From the NCBI RefSeq assembly GCF_030815985.1, contig NZ_JAUSXM010000001.1, positions 6,386,001-6,450,000 on the forward strand: a stretch of DNA of 64,000 nt, written 5' to 3'. The notes beneath the pieces are model-generated. The model was given only the letters and a program-made list of their open reading frames with translations. It did not search any database and was not told the DNA's origin. The stretch is from Paenibacillus sp. W2I17 (GTDB taxonomy: Bacteria; Bacillota; Bacilli; Paenibacillales; Paenibacillaceae). Below are positions 33,716 through 44,829 of this stretch, one piece after another (the first letter of the stretch is position 1; each line of letters opens with the position of its first letter). The position numbers and the translations under genes are program-made.

Positions 33716-33755
33716 AACTGCAAGTTTCCTAAATGGGAGATTTGCAGTTTTTTTG
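33716..33755 (+). terminator. Rho-independent terminator
   Basis: AACTGCAA (33716-33723) pairs with TTGCAGTT (33742-33749), with an inner TCC/GGA pair, followed by a run of T. It ends the exoA transcript. Confidence 0.85.
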
Positions 33756-33891
33756 CATCACAGGTAGGGGAATGAGACTGGACTTTGGTTGGGGAAAGGA
33801 CTGGACTCGGGATTGTTTCAATCCCGCTATTTCTTGGGTACGATTGAAGCATACATATATAGATGAACCTTTGGGGTAAGGGGTAGAGAAG

Positions 33892-34875
33892 ATGAAGAAG
33901 GGGTTACGGAGAGGGTTAAAAGTGCTGGGAGGCATCATGCTTGCCACAGGACTTTTGCTGCTGGCAGGTACAGCGTATGAAGCTTATCAATCCACGCAGG
34001 ATATGAAGTCCTATCCCCCGCCAGGCAAGTATTATGAAGTGAGTGGTCGCAACATGCACCTCTACACCGCTGGCAAAGGAGAGGTAACCGTGGTGTTTGC
34101 CTCAGGCTGGGGTACACCCAATCCGTATGTGGATTTCAGTCCGCTATATGACAAGTTGAAATCACAGGTAAAAATTGCGGTATATGATCGGTTCGGGTAT
34201 GGATACAGCGACTATACGGATGAACCTCGTGATGTTGATACCATCTCGGAAGAGATCCATCAATTGCTGCGCACATCCGGTCAACGTCCACCTTACATTA
34301 TGGTCGGTCACTCCCTGGGTGCGCTGGAGACGCTTCGGTTTGCGCAAAGGTATCCTGATGAGGTAGCCGGCATGGTCATGATCGATGGAGGTAGTCCTGA
34401 ATATTACAGTACGGTGGAAATGGATACGCCCGAATGGTATTTTACTTCAGTCCGATTCCTGGTTAAAACAGGCATTGCGCGTACATTGCTGCATTCGGAT
34501 CAGATGATGGCAACACTGGTCATTGACCCGGAGTTGGTTTCTGCGCCGATGAAAAAGGCTGCCACCATTTCTACCCTGAAGCATGCATACAATGACAACG
34601 TGATGGATGAGATTCGTCATTCCAAGATCAACGCATTACGTGTGCTGGAGAACAAAAAGGAGTTTCCTTTCCCTCTGACGATCCTGACAGCCGGATCAGA
34701 TCAACCCAGTGAGGGGAGTCGGGCATGGCAGGCAGATCAAGTGAAATTTGCTTCATGGTCCAGACAAGGAACCCAGCAGATTGTCCCGCACGCCGAGCAT
34801 TACATCCACAACAGTCAACCGGATATTGTCGCTGCCGAGATCATGAAATTAGTGACACCGTCCAGTGACCTATGA
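33892..34875 (+). CDS. Membrane-anchored alpha/beta hydrolase
   Basis: A 327-residue protein with an N-terminal membrane helix (LGGIMLATGLLLLAGTAYEA) and an extracytoplasmic alpha/beta-hydrolase fold. Catalytic Ser sits in YIMVGHSLGALETL, the oxyanion region in FASGWGTPNPYVDF, and the His in IVPHAEHYIH. The cap is short. The fold cannot tell esterase from peptidase or haloperoxidase. It begins a plus-strand run with two small membrane or surface genes, and its stop is 50 bases before the preferred start of the next gene. Confidence 0.85.
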   Translation: MKKGLRRGLKVLGGIMLATGLLLLAGTAYEAYQSTQDMKSYPPPGKYYEVSGRNMHLYTAGKGEVTVVFASGWGTPNPYVDFSPLYDKLKSQVKIAVYDRFGYGYSDYTDEPRDVDTISEEIHQLLRTSGQRPPYIMVGHSLGALETLRFAQRYPDEVAGMVMIDGGSPEYYSTVEMDTPEWYFTSVRFLVKTGIARTLLHSDQMMATLVIDPELVSAPMKKAATISTLKHAYNDNVMDEIRHSKINALRVLENKKEFPFPLTILTAGSDQPSEGSRAWQADQVKFASWSRQGTQQIVPHAEHYIHNSQPDIVAAEIMKLVTPSSDL

Positions 34876-34925
34876 GTAACATGACCCCACAAACACATGA
34901 TGAACAGGATGAGGAGGAGGGATGG

Positions 34926-35072
34926 ATGAAAAAGTTTAGAGTGATCACCCGCTTCCTGTCCATTCTCGTAGCCAGTTGTCTATTGTCTTTAAGTGTATTA
35001 TCTGTATCTGTGATATGGGTTAAGAATAACGTTCATGCGGTGCCTGTGATCCAGCCTTTTGAACGTGATTAG
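34926..35072 (+). CDS. Small single-helix membrane protein
   Basis: 48 residues with one hydrophobic helix (FLSILVASCLLSLSVLSVSV) and a short polar tail. GAGGAGGAGGG precedes this ATG. A longer reading from 34872, overlapping the hydrolase stop as ATGA, adds a very acidic stretch. Both are plausible and I prefer the shorter one. It lies between the hydrolase and lipoprotein genes. Function unknown. Confidence 0.5.
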   Translation: MKKFRVITRFLSILVASCLLSLSVLSVSVIWVKNNVHAVPVIQPFERD

Positions 35073-35104
35073 CACATAAAATGAAGAAGAAGGAGTGATA
35101 ACGG

Positions 35105-35686
35105 GTGGTGAAGAGAAGGAACTATTTATATGCCTGTGCGGCACTGGCGATGATGGTAGCCTTGAGTGCTTGCAGCAGCGCAGCAGATGAACCGACAGGT
35201 GATACTGAGAAGGTGGACACTGAAGTTTCCTCCGGAACTGGTGAACAAGCGACTGATGAAGGTGCAAGCGAAGCAACAACAAGTGCAGTGACCGAGACGG
35301 AGGGTACGACTGCGCCAGCCGACTCGGATTCAGATAGTGATGAGGAAGCCGCTGCTGGAACCAATGAGTTGCCGGAGAACTTGCCAAGTGATTTCCCATT
35401 GCCGGAAGATGCAACAATACGTTTAGCCAATTCTGGTGAGAATGAAGGCAAGCAATCGGCCATGGTGATTTTCTCCACTGAACAAGATATGAAAACCGTA
35501 TCTGAGCTGTATAAAGATTACTTTAACGCCAAAAAATTGACGGATGCGGGTCAGACGATCGATGACAAAAATATTATCATTCAGGGAACCGATCCGGAGA
35601 CGCAGGATGTCTGGTCCTTGATTGGAGGAACATTGGCGGGACAGGAAGGCGTCATTGAACTGACGTTGACCTGGACAGAATCATAA
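35105..35686 (+). CDS. Lipoprotein with acidic Thr/Ser-rich linker
   Basis: A 193-residue lipoprotein from GTG (35105 or 35108). A lipoprotein signal (YACAALAMMVALSACSS) is followed by about 70 residues of low-complexity Glu/Thr/Ser/Asp that likely span the wall, then a compact domain of about 110 residues (LPENLPSDFPLPEDATIRLA, MVIFSTEQDMKTVSELYKDYF). This matches small surface domains common in Paenibacillus but without known function. AAGGAGTGATAACG precedes the start. Hairpins follow at 35685-35726 and 35752-35807. Confidence 0.7.
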   Translation: MVKRRNYLYACAALAMMVALSACSSAADEPTGDTEKVDTEVSSGTGEQATDEGASEATTSAVTETEGTTAPADSDSDSDEEAAAGTNELPENLPSDFPLPEDATIRLANSGENEGKQSAMVIFSTEQDMKTVSELYKDYFNAKKLTDAGQTIDDKNIIIQGTDPETQDVWSLIGGTLAGQEGVIELTLTWTES

Positions 35687-35751
35687 GCAGAAGATAAGGG
35701 CTATTTTTCTTTCCTGCTTTTTTTCTTCCTAAAATAACGAATGAACGCCAT

Positions 35752-35807
35752 AATACCTTGCATACGGAGCCGCATTATTGCTGCACCGCTGCAAGGTATT
35801 TTTATTT
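35752..35807 (+). terminator. Rho-independent terminator
   Basis: AATACCTTGCA (35752-35762) pairs with TGCAAGGTATT (35790-35800), then TTTATTT. A weaker hairpin with AAGCAG/CTGCTT arms and a long T run precedes it at 35685-35726. Confidence 0.75.
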
Positions 35808-35898
35808 CGAACTGGAAACCTGACAGGTTACATGGTATGTTATATCATTATAAACAGAGTAATAGACAACTATAGAAGAAGACAGGAGAGGATTGAAC

Positions 35899-36876
35899 AT
35901 GATTAGAGTGGGTATTGTTGGTTACGGTAACTTGGGTAAAGGTGTAGAGAAAGCCATTTCCCAGAACGAGGATCTGGAACTGATTGCTGTGTTTACACGT
36001 CGTAATCCGGAGCAGATGGTCGCTGAAAGCACAGAAGTACGTTTTGAGCATATCTCTGCAGCGGAGCAATACATAGGCAAGATTGATGTTATGATCCTCT
36101 GTGGTGGTTCTGCAACCGACCTTCCAGAGCAGACACCAGCCATCGCCAAATTGTTCAATACGGTAGATAGCTTCGATACACATGCGAAGATTCCTGAATT
36201 CTACAAGGAAGTTAATGCTGCGGCAGAGCAAGGCGGTCACGTAAGTGTCATTTCCACAGGTTGGGACCCAGGCTTGTTCTCCATGAACCGTCTGCTTGCA
36301 CAGTCCATCCTGCCAGAAGGAAAAGAGTACACGTTCTGGGGCAAAGGTGTGAGCCAAGGCCACTCGGATGCTATTCGTCGTGTTCCAGGCGTTAAGGCGG
36401 GTGTACAGTATACTGTACCTGTTGAAGAGGTGATCAACCGCATTCGTGCAGGGGAGACACCAGAGCTATCTACACGTGAGAAACATCTGCGTCAATGTTA
36501 TGTGGTAGCAGAAGATGGTGCTAATCAGGATGAGATCCGTGAGACGATTGTGTCGATGCCTAACTACTTTGCAGATTACGATACAACTGTAACGTTCATT
36601 AGCGAAGAAGAATTGAAATCCGAGCATGAAGGTATGCCGCATGGTGGATTTGTAATTCGCAGTGGGGTTACGGGTGCAGGTCAAAAGCAAATTATTGAAT
36701 TTGGTCTGAAACTCGACAGCAATCCTGAATTTACAGCAAGCGTACTTGTAGCGTATGCAAGAGCCGCACAACGCTTGAGCGTGGAAGGACATAAGGGAGC
36801 GAAAACGGTATTTGATATTCCGCTCGGTCACTTGTCTCCAAAATCGGCTGAAGATCTTCGCCGCGACTTGTTATAA
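35899..36876 (+). CDS. ddh: meso-Diaminopimelate D-dehydrogenase
   Basis: A 325-residue NADPH-dependent enzyme that converts tetrahydrodipicolinate and ammonia to meso-diaminopimelate for lysine and peptidoglycan synthesis in one step. The N-terminal Rossmann motif is VGIVGYGNLGKGVEKA. The substrate region STGWDPGLFSMNR and the GKGVSQGHSDAIRRVPGVKA segment are characteristic. I start at ATG 35899, seven bases after AGGAGAGG. It is alone, bounded by terminators. Confidence 0.95.
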   Translation: MIRVGIVGYGNLGKGVEKAISQNEDLELIAVFTRRNPEQMVAESTEVRFEHISAAEQYIGKIDVMILCGGSATDLPEQTPAIAKLFNTVDSFDTHAKIPEFYKEVNAAAEQGGHVSVISTGWDPGLFSMNRLLAQSILPEGKEYTFWGKGVSQGHSDAIRRVPGVKAGVQYTVPVEEVINRIRAGETPELSTREKHLRQCYVVAEDGANQDEIRETIVSMPNYFADYDTTVTFISEEELKSEHEGMPHGGFVIRSGVTGAGQKQIIEFGLKLDSNPEFTASVLVAYARAAQRLSVEGHKGAKTVFDIPLGHLSPKSAEDLRRDLL

Positions 36877-36902
36877 TTCTGATTCGTTCCAGTGATTTTA
36901 TA

Positions 36903-36944
36903 AAAAACAGCTCGTCCTTGGATACATAGGACGAGCTGTTTTTT
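36903..36944 (+). terminator. Strong rho-independent terminator
   Basis: AAAAACAGCTCGTCCT (36903-36918) pairs perfectly with AGGACGAGCTGTTTTT, followed by T. It ends ddh. Confidence 0.92.
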
Positions 36945-37029
36945 GCTGTATACGATTCATACATTCGTATGAATTACCAAGGTACATTGCTGGTTATATT
37001 CCTGCTCATGCTCTTGTGGAAATGGCACC

Positions 37030-37884
37030 CTACACCCAGTGTGAGGGAATGTTGAGATGATCCGGCAACTTGGTATTCACATTACCTTTGGCTGCATTAA
37101 TCTGGGATTGCGTCAGGAAGATGCCACCTCTCAGGTCTGCATCGCCCAGATCCGTATCCCGCAAGTCCGCGCCAATCCAATCCGCATTTCGTGTATCTGC
37201 ATTTCGGAGATCGGCTGCGATCATTAAAGCCCCTCGGAAGCTTGCGCCCCGCAGGTCAGCCCCTTTTAAATTGGCACCAAAAAAGTCACTTCCGGTACGT
37301 TTTTTACTCTTCTTCGACTTCCCTTGTCCATGAGCGGTGGGTGGCACATTGGCGCGTACCATCTCACTTGCCTGGACCAAGAGTTGATTCACACTGGACC
37401 GATAATTGGCGATGTCCAGACGGAGGAGGGCTGCAGGCTCCAGATTGCTCAAGTGCTCAATCTCCTCATATAACTCACCGAATGCAGAGTGAAGGGATGA
37501 GGTCTCCGGTCTCATCATCATTTCCTTCATATAACTGAGCAACTCGTGAAGTTGTCGCAAGGCAGGCAGACAATCGAACATCTCCTTTGCAGACTCTGGA
37601 TGATCACGCCAATCTTTGCCCGCGTAGGTCACTTGGGAGAGCTTCTGTCCAGCTCCGAAACAGTCGTAAACCGTACAACCTTTGAACCCTTTCTGCCGAA
37701 GTTGGGTATGGATACCACATCGATTGTCCGTACGCAGATTGGGACAGGGTGTGCCGCTGGCTTTATCAAATGCAAAGTCAGATGACTTGCCATAGGGCAA
37801 GGCAACACAGCACAAGCCAAAACATTGCTCACAGTCTGCGCTAAGATGAGGACTCGCAGTGCTGGCAAATGGTTGGTTAGACAA
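37030..37884 (-). CDS. Pentapeptide-repeat protein with Cys-rich N-terminal domain
   Basis: A 284-residue protein. The N-terminal 90 residues hold eight cysteines (CEQCFGLCC, CPNL, CGIH, CTVYDCFG), like YkgJ-type metal-binding domains that may hold zinc or an iron-sulfur cluster. A helical middle follows. The C terminus is a pentapeptide-repeat solenoid (GANLKGADLRGASFRGAL, then ADLRNADTRNADWIGADL) ending with QSQINAAKGN. I prefer the TTG at 37884 after AAGGAAG. The family is seen in Paenibacillus and Bacillus; function is unknown. Confidence 0.75.
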   Translation of the reverse strand: MSNQPFASTASPHLSADCEQCFGLCCVALPYGKSSDFAFDKASGTPCPNLRTDNRCGIHTQLRQKGFKGCTVYDCFGAGQKLSQVTYAGKDWRDHPESAKEMFDCLPALRQLHELLSYMKEMMMRPETSSLHSAFGELYEEIEHLSNLEPAALLRLDIANYRSSVNQLLVQASEMVRANVPPTAHGQGKSKKSKKRTGSDFFGANLKGADLRGASFRGALMIAADLRNADTRNADWIGADLRDTDLGDADLRGGIFLTQSQINAAKGNVNTKLPDHLNIPSHWV

Positions 37885-37968
37885 TGTAAACACTTCCTTA
37901 TAATAGTACAAATAGATGGAATTACGTCAGTACCACTGTACCATCTCACCGGAATACGATCAATTGCC

Positions 37969-39022
37969 TTATTCACAATTATTCAACACCGGGCGTGGCA
38001 ACGGGCCACAGGATCTACGTTCCACAATTTCTGTATTCACATAGATGTGAGCACCATTTTTCTCGTTGTTCCCCAGGTTAGTCATAATCAGATTGACGGC
38101 CGTTTTGGCCATCATATCTTTTTTGACATGTACGGTGGTTAATTCAGGGCTGATTACATTGGCTTCGAAAATGTTGTCAAAACCCATTACCGAAATATCT
38201 TCGGGCACCCGGATGCCGATATTTTGCAATGATTTGATCGTGCTGATTGCCATATAATCGTTCTCGCAGAAAATAGCAGTAGGTCGTTCCTCTAGGTGGA
38301 GGATCGATTGCTGCAAATGTTCCTGCGCCATCACCAGCATGGGCTGCAGATGGAAGGTTAGTGTCTCAGCAACGGTCAGATGATGTTCGGCCAGCGCTGT
38401 GCGAAATCCATTTTTCCCGTTTGATGAAGTTTGGGATTCGTGTACCGGATTTCACATATCCGATGCGACTGTGCCCCAGCTTAACCAGATGTTGACCTGC
38501 CTGATATCCGCCCAATGTATTATTAATGGATACGAAATTTGCATCCACATGTTCAAATGACGTGTCCAGAATGACGACATTGTCATGAATGGATTGAATG
38601 GTTTCAATCATGGGCGCAGTCAGGTTGATCCCGAGCAATAAAAGGCCGGCGGACGGTTGTTCCTTTTCCAACGTTTGCAGTTCTTGCTGCAAATCCTGTA
38701 CGTCAATGGAAGAGATGACAAGTGTACTGCCATGTTGCTTGACCTGTTCCGTGATGTGGTGGATCAATTCATTGAAGAACGGGAGAGAATCATAATGCTC
38801 TGTGACGATGTCGGAATTTTTGCAGGCAACAAAACGAATAATAGCATTGCTTTTCGGTGCTTCTCTTCCAACTTTGACTGTTCTTGGTTTGTAGCCATGT
38901 GCTTGTGCGATGTTAAGTATATGTTCACGTGTCTGTTCGCTGACACCAGGTTTGTTGTTAAATGCCAGAGAGACCGCTGCTTTGGAAACTCCAGCAAGCC
39001 TTGCAATATCATCAATCTTCAA
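37969..39022 (-). pseudogene. LacI-family regulator with a frameshift in an A run
   Basis: The first frame (39022 to 38366) gives the helix-turn-helix (MKIDDIARLAGVSKAAVSLA) and most of the effector domain, then ends abruptly after IPNFIKREKWISHS. The correct continuation, GFRTALAEHHLTVAETLTFH then LQPMLVMAQEHL, lies in the neighbouring frame and runs to 37969. Removing one A from the five-A run at about 38418 restores RENGFRTALAE, the standard LacI order. So the gene is broken by one extra base or the sequence contains an error. The regulator is divergent from the glycosidase/PTS cluster and TTTAGTT boxes lie between them. Confidence 0.8.
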
Positions 39023-39073
39023 TAGGGAACCTCCTAAATAGTGTACATTGGTTCAGTATACCATGAATTAAGC

Positions 39074-39102
39074 GTTTAGTTTAGCTGATTACTAAACTAA
39101 AC
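39074..39102. promoter_or_regulatory. Perfect 11-bp inverted repeat operator
   Basis: GTTTAGTTTAG (39074-39084) and CTAAACTAAAC (39092-39102), seven bases apart. Six TTTAGTT/AACTAAA half sites in all lie between the divergent genes. Probably the binding site of the LacI-family protein encoded next to it. Confidence 0.65.
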
Positions 39103-39139
39103 TTAACTAAAATATTTGGGGTGTAAACTAAAATTGTAA

Positions 39140-39168
39140 TTGACTGTTTATGTTTACGGTGCTAATAT
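39140..39168 (+). promoter_or_regulatory. Promoter of the glycosidase/PTS cluster
   Basis: TTGACT (39140-39145), 17 bases, TAATAT (39163-39168), 100 bases before the first gene. Confidence 0.5.
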
Positions 39169-39221
39169 TCAAATTGAAAACGCATTTATAATCCCTTTTG
39201 AATGTTTATTTATATTAATTT

Positions 39222-39249
39222 AACTAAAATAATATTAATTAGTTTAGTT
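39222..39249 (+). promoter_or_regulatory. Second operator-like inverted repeat
   Basis: AACTAAA (39222-39228) and TTTAGTT (39243-39249), 14 bases apart, the second arm just before the ribosome site GGAAGG. The half site equals that of the operator at 39074. Confidence 0.5.
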
Positions 39250-39264
39250 GGAAGGATAGGTGAA

Positions 39265-40542
39265 ATGATGTCTGTTGAGGTTACAACTCACCGCAGGACG
39301 TTTGAGAAAGAAGGCAATCCGTTCTTTTATTTGGCGGATACGGTTTGGAGTGCATTTACCAATGCTTCATTGGAAGAATGGGAAGAATACCTCGATTATC
39401 GCAGTATGCAGGGATTCAACGTCGTACAGATCAATATTTTGCGCCAATGGGATGCAAGTGGTTCTGATCTGAATATCGAACCTTTTAACCAGCAAGGAGA
39501 TGGCTCGACGGACTATTTTTCACTTAATGAAGCTTATTTTGACCGTGCACAAGACATGGTTCGTATGGCAACAGAACGTGGATTCACACCCGCACTTGTG
39601 CTCCTTTGGTGCAACTATGTACCCGATACCTGGGCCACCATGTTTCAGAAGGATGGCAAGATGCCACTTGAAGCTGTTGAGCCTTATGTGACATATGCGG
39701 TAAATCGATTCTCGGAGTTTAATCCGATGTATCTGGTCAGTGGGGATACCGATTTTCCTTCCGAAGAGGCGAATGCCTACTATCAGATAGCGCTGGAGAC
39801 TGTAAAACGCATCAGCCCATCCAGTCTGACGACGTTACACATCCAAGGCAGACTACGAGAGATTCCTGAAGTGTTTGCAAACCATGAAGGGCTGGACTTT
39901 TACATGTATCAGTCTGGGCATAACTCGGAATTCCAAGCCTATGCGCATGAGATTGCAGATCACTTCTATCATCAGTCGCCTGTACGTCCAGTGATCAACG
40001 GTGAGCCTTGTTATGAACAGATTAGTTATAGCCGCAACGTCTATGGGCGCTACTCTGCATTCGATGCTCGCAAGGCTGCATGGCAGAGTTTGCTTGCCGG
40101 AGGTGGGGCCGGTGTCACTTATGGGGCACATGGCATCTGGAGCTGGCACAAGAAAGGCAAGTCTTTTGGCATTGTGGAGGGTGAAGGTTTTGATAGCCCT
40201 TATGATTGGAGATCAGCTCTAAGGTTCGAAGGTGCGTGGGATTATTCCTTTATCAAGTATCTCTTTGAGCAGTACAAGTTGGTGGGTGTGAAGCCGATGG
40301 ATATCGTATTAAACAAAACGAAGGAGATTCGTGCGGCAGGCACGGAGGACACGCTCGTGCTTTATGTTCCGGTAAATACCAAGGTACGTCTGGACTTCCC
40401 GGTTGAAGAATACGATTTTACGACCATTGATCTCGTACAGCGCCGATTTGCCAAGACAGCAGCTTATCGCGAGAACGAATATGGTGTGATTCCCATGCAT
40501 GCTTTTGAAAATGACGTGGTGATGATTGGTACACGTAAATAA
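39265..40542 (+). CDS. Apiosidase-like glycoside hydrolase (GH140/DUF4038-like)
   Basis: About 425 residues, TIM-barrel type. The start FEKEGNPFFYLADTVWSAF, then YLDYRSMQGFNVVQIN, matches the DUF4038 / apiosidase-like (GH140) family, in which PFFWLGDTxW opens the barrel. Acidic residues in LVSGDTDFP and VINGEPCYE could be catalytic. No signal peptide, so cytoplasmic. With a PTS and dehydrogenase next to it, it probably acts on imported glycosides. ATG at 39265 (or 39268) follows GGAAGGATAGG. GH140 cleaves apiose from rhamnogalacturonan II, but the exact substrate here is unknown. Confidence 0.65.
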   Translation: MMSVEVTTHRRTFEKEGNPFFYLADTVWSAFTNASLEEWEEYLDYRSMQGFNVVQINILRQWDASGSDLNIEPFNQQGDGSTDYFSLNEAYFDRAQDMVRMATERGFTPALVLLWCNYVPDTWATMFQKDGKMPLEAVEPYVTYAVNRFSEFNPMYLVSGDTDFPSEEANAYYQIALETVKRISPSSLTTLHIQGRLREIPEVFANHEGLDFYMYQSGHNSEFQAYAHEIADHFYHQSPVRPVINGEPCYEQISYSRNVYGRYSAFDARKAAWQSLLAGGGAGVTYGAHGIWSWHKKGKSFGIVEGEGFDSPYDWRSALRFEGAWDYSFIKYLFEQYKLVGVKPMDIVLNKTKEIRAAGTEDTLVLYVPVNTKVRLDFPVEEYDFTTIDLVQRRFAKTAAYRENEYGVIPMHAFENDVVMIGTRK

Positions 40543-40558
40543 GAGTTACCAGAGAGAG

Positions 40559-40574
40559 GTGCCAAAGCTGGCAC
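40559..40574 (+). other. Short hairpin between glycosidase and dehydrogenase genes
   Basis: GTGCCA/TGGCAC around AAGC, without a T run. It may stabilise or separate the messages of the two genes. Confidence 0.35.
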
Positions 40575-40608
40575 AAATAGAGATTTACATTATAGATGGG
40601 GTGAAGGT

Positions 40609-41652
40609 ATGTGGAAAATTGGTATTGTCGGAACAGGGTACTGGTCAGAAAAACACATTAAGGCTTGGCAATTCGTTGCTGATGCCGAGATAACAGGAAT
40701 TTGCGACAGGCACGAAGATACATTGAATGAAAAAGCAGAACAATTTAACATCCCGGCAACATTTCGTTATTCGGATGTGACAGTGATGCTAGATAATGCG
40801 AATCTCGATGTAATCGATATCATCACGCCACCGGAAACTCATCTGGAGCTGGTGAAAATGGCTGCAGCAGCGGGGAAGCATATTATGTGCCAGAAGCCGT
40901 TTGCCCGTTCTATTGAGGAAGCTGAAGAGATGGTGCGTATTGCGGAAGAGGCAGGTGTGCGTCTGATGGTGACGGAGAATTGGCGCTGGTTAGAACCTTT
41001 CCAGTTGATCAAGCAACTGCTTGAGGAAAGTACTGTGGGACAATTGAATACGATTCGGTATATTCATACGGATTATTATTCTCCGAGATTCGCACCGGGA
41101 GAGAAGTTGCCACAGCCTTTTTTTAGAGACATGCCACAATTGCTGTTCTATGAGATGGGTGTGCATTGGTTTGACACCTGGCGGTTCTTGTTTGGTGAGC
41201 CTGAACGTCTATATGCCGAGACCAGAAAGATTAGTAAATATACGTTGGGGGAAGACAGCGGTATGGTCATGCTGGGATACAGGGATTATGTCGGTCTCAT
41301 GGATATGAGCTGGGCGACTCGTCGTGAACTGAGTGAACCTTTACCGAATCAGGTGCTTCCGGATCATAAGGAGCAACTCATCATTGAAGGGGATAAGGCT
41401 TCCATTAAGCTATATAAAGACGGAAGGTTGTCCATCATTGATAATGCTGGTGTGGAGACGGTATATGCTGAACGTACAGAGTTAAACTACGAGGACAGTC
41501 ATCGTAAACTGCAATCCCACTTTATTGAATGTTTGAATACAGGTGCGGAATTCCAGACCAGCGGTTCGGATAATGTTAAAACGCTTCGCTTGGTATTCGA
41601 TACGTATGACAGCGCAACCCATCACAACGTGAAGCGGTATGTACAGGAGTAA
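40609..41652 (+). CDS. Gfo/Idh/MocA family oxidoreductase
   Basis: A 347-residue NAD(P)-dependent sugar or cyclitol dehydrogenase. N-terminal Rossmann motif KIGIVGTGYWSEKHIKAW, the HIMCQKPFARSIEEAEEM segment with the catalytic EKP-like Lys (CQKP), and a C-terminal alpha/beta domain with LFYEMGVHWFDTWRFLFGEP. The substrate is unknown; the cluster suggests a pentose- or glycoside-derived sugar. The EutH-like gene begins two bases after its stop, so translation may be coupled. Confidence 0.88.
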   Translation: MWKIGIVGTGYWSEKHIKAWQFVADAEITGICDRHEDTLNEKAEQFNIPATFRYSDVTVMLDNANLDVIDIITPPETHLELVKMAAAAGKHIMCQKPFARSIEEAEEMVRIAEEAGVRLMVTENWRWLEPFQLIKQLLEESTVGQLNTIRYIHTDYYSPRFAPGEKLPQPFFRDMPQLLFYEMGVHWFDTWRFLFGEPERLYAETRKISKYTLGEDSGMVMLGYRDYVGLMDMSWATRRELSEPLPNQVLPDHKEQLIIEGDKASIKLYKDGRLSIIDNAGVETVYAERTELNYEDSHRKLQSHFIECLNTGAEFQTSGSDNVKTLRLVFDTYDSATHHNVKRYVQE

Positions 41653-41654
41653 TC

Positions 41655-42743
41655 ATGCCCATTAACGATGTTGTCATGATTCTTATTGCATTTTTTCTGG
41701 TGCTTGGCGCTGTGGACAAGGCTTTCGGGAACAAGTTGGGCCTTGGAGCAGCATTCACGGAGGGCATTATGGCGATGGGCACACTCGCCCTGGTGATGGT
41801 GGGAATTGTATCCCTTGCACCATTCCTAGCGAATATGCTTATTCCGCTGATATCTCCATTATATGAAGCGATCGGTGCCGATCCGGCATCGTTCGCCAAT
41901 ACCATCCTCGCGGTAGATATGGGAGGGTACGCTTTGGCTGGACAGATGGCCCAGAGTGAACAGGCTGGCCTGTTCTCCTAGGCGTTCCTGGGGACCATGT
42001 TTGGGCCAACTATCGTGTTTACCATCCCTGTTGCACTGGGCATTTTGGATCGGAAGGATCATCCGTACTTTGCCAAAGGGGTACTGATCGGCATCAGTAC
42101 CATTCCCGTTGGTTGTTTAGTCGGCGGTCTAGTAGCGGGCATCAATTTTACAGTGATATACCGAAATCTGATGATACCGATTCTGTTATCTGTAATTATT
42201 ATGATCGGCTTGCGCTATTTTACGAATCAGACCGTGAGGTTGTTTAAAATATTTGGAAGCGGTATCACCTTGTTGTCCCTGATTGGACTGGTGGCTATAG
42301 CTGTCAAAACCCTTACAGGTTGGGCACTAATTCCCAATATGGCACCGCTCTCGGAAGGCATTACAACGGTAGGTACAATTGCGATTGTGCTGGCGGGTGC
42401 TTTTCCCATGGTTGCGGTAATCAATAAAGTCTGCCAAACCCCGCTTGAGCGAGCGGGCCGTTTGCTCAATTTGGATGCGCCAACAACCGCCGGACTTGTT
42501 GCTTCACTGGCTCACAATATTCCGACCTTTCGAATGGTCAAAAATATGAATCCAAGGGGAAAAGTTATTAGTATCGCTTTTGCAGTCAGCGGCTCCTTTG
42601 TGCTTGGGGGTCATCTGGGTTTCGTAGCAGGGATGGACAAATCTATGGTAACTGCCATGATTGTGGGCAAATTGACAGGGGGCATCAGTGCGGCGATGGT
42701 AGCAGCATGGGCTACACCAATCAAGAACGATATTCAAATATAA
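41655..42743 (+). pseudogene. EutH-like permease gene interrupted by an in-frame TAG
   Basis: One frame of 363 codons from ATG 41655, with TAG at 41979-41981. The first part gives about three helices (MPINDVVMILIAFFLVLGAV, TLALVMVGIVSLAPFLANML). After the stop the frame resumes AFLGTMFGPTIVFTIPVALG, then ILDRKDHPYFAKGVLIG and several more helices. The whole matches EutH, the ethanolamine-type permease. The codon before AFLGT would normally be an aromatic such as Trp, so TGG to TAG is likely. No other ethanolamine genes are nearby; the homologue may carry another substrate for this cluster. The product is truncated unless TAG is read through. Confidence 0.8.
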
Positions 42744-42780
42744 ATCATTTAACAACGGTATTAAATACTAATTTGTCTGA

Positions 42781-44772
<1,992 letters not shown>

Positions 44773-44829
44773 AAACGTATGATATGTCAGAGTAATAGCA
44801 TTTCAATATAACTACGTAAAAATACCAAT

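Noticed and set aside
33703..33868. Direct repeat ATAGATGAAC at 33709 and 33858
   Set aside because: Only about ten exact bases, no associated structure, and probably chance.
39174..39192. cre-like TGAAAACGCATTTA before the glycosidase gene
   Set aside because: Two mismatches at conserved positions of the consensus; too weak to list as a site.
16098..41981. Recoding of TAG as an amino acid in this organism
   Set aside because: Other genes in the window end normally at TAG (for example exoA at 33657), so genome-wide reassignment is excluded. Only local read-through or mutation remains.
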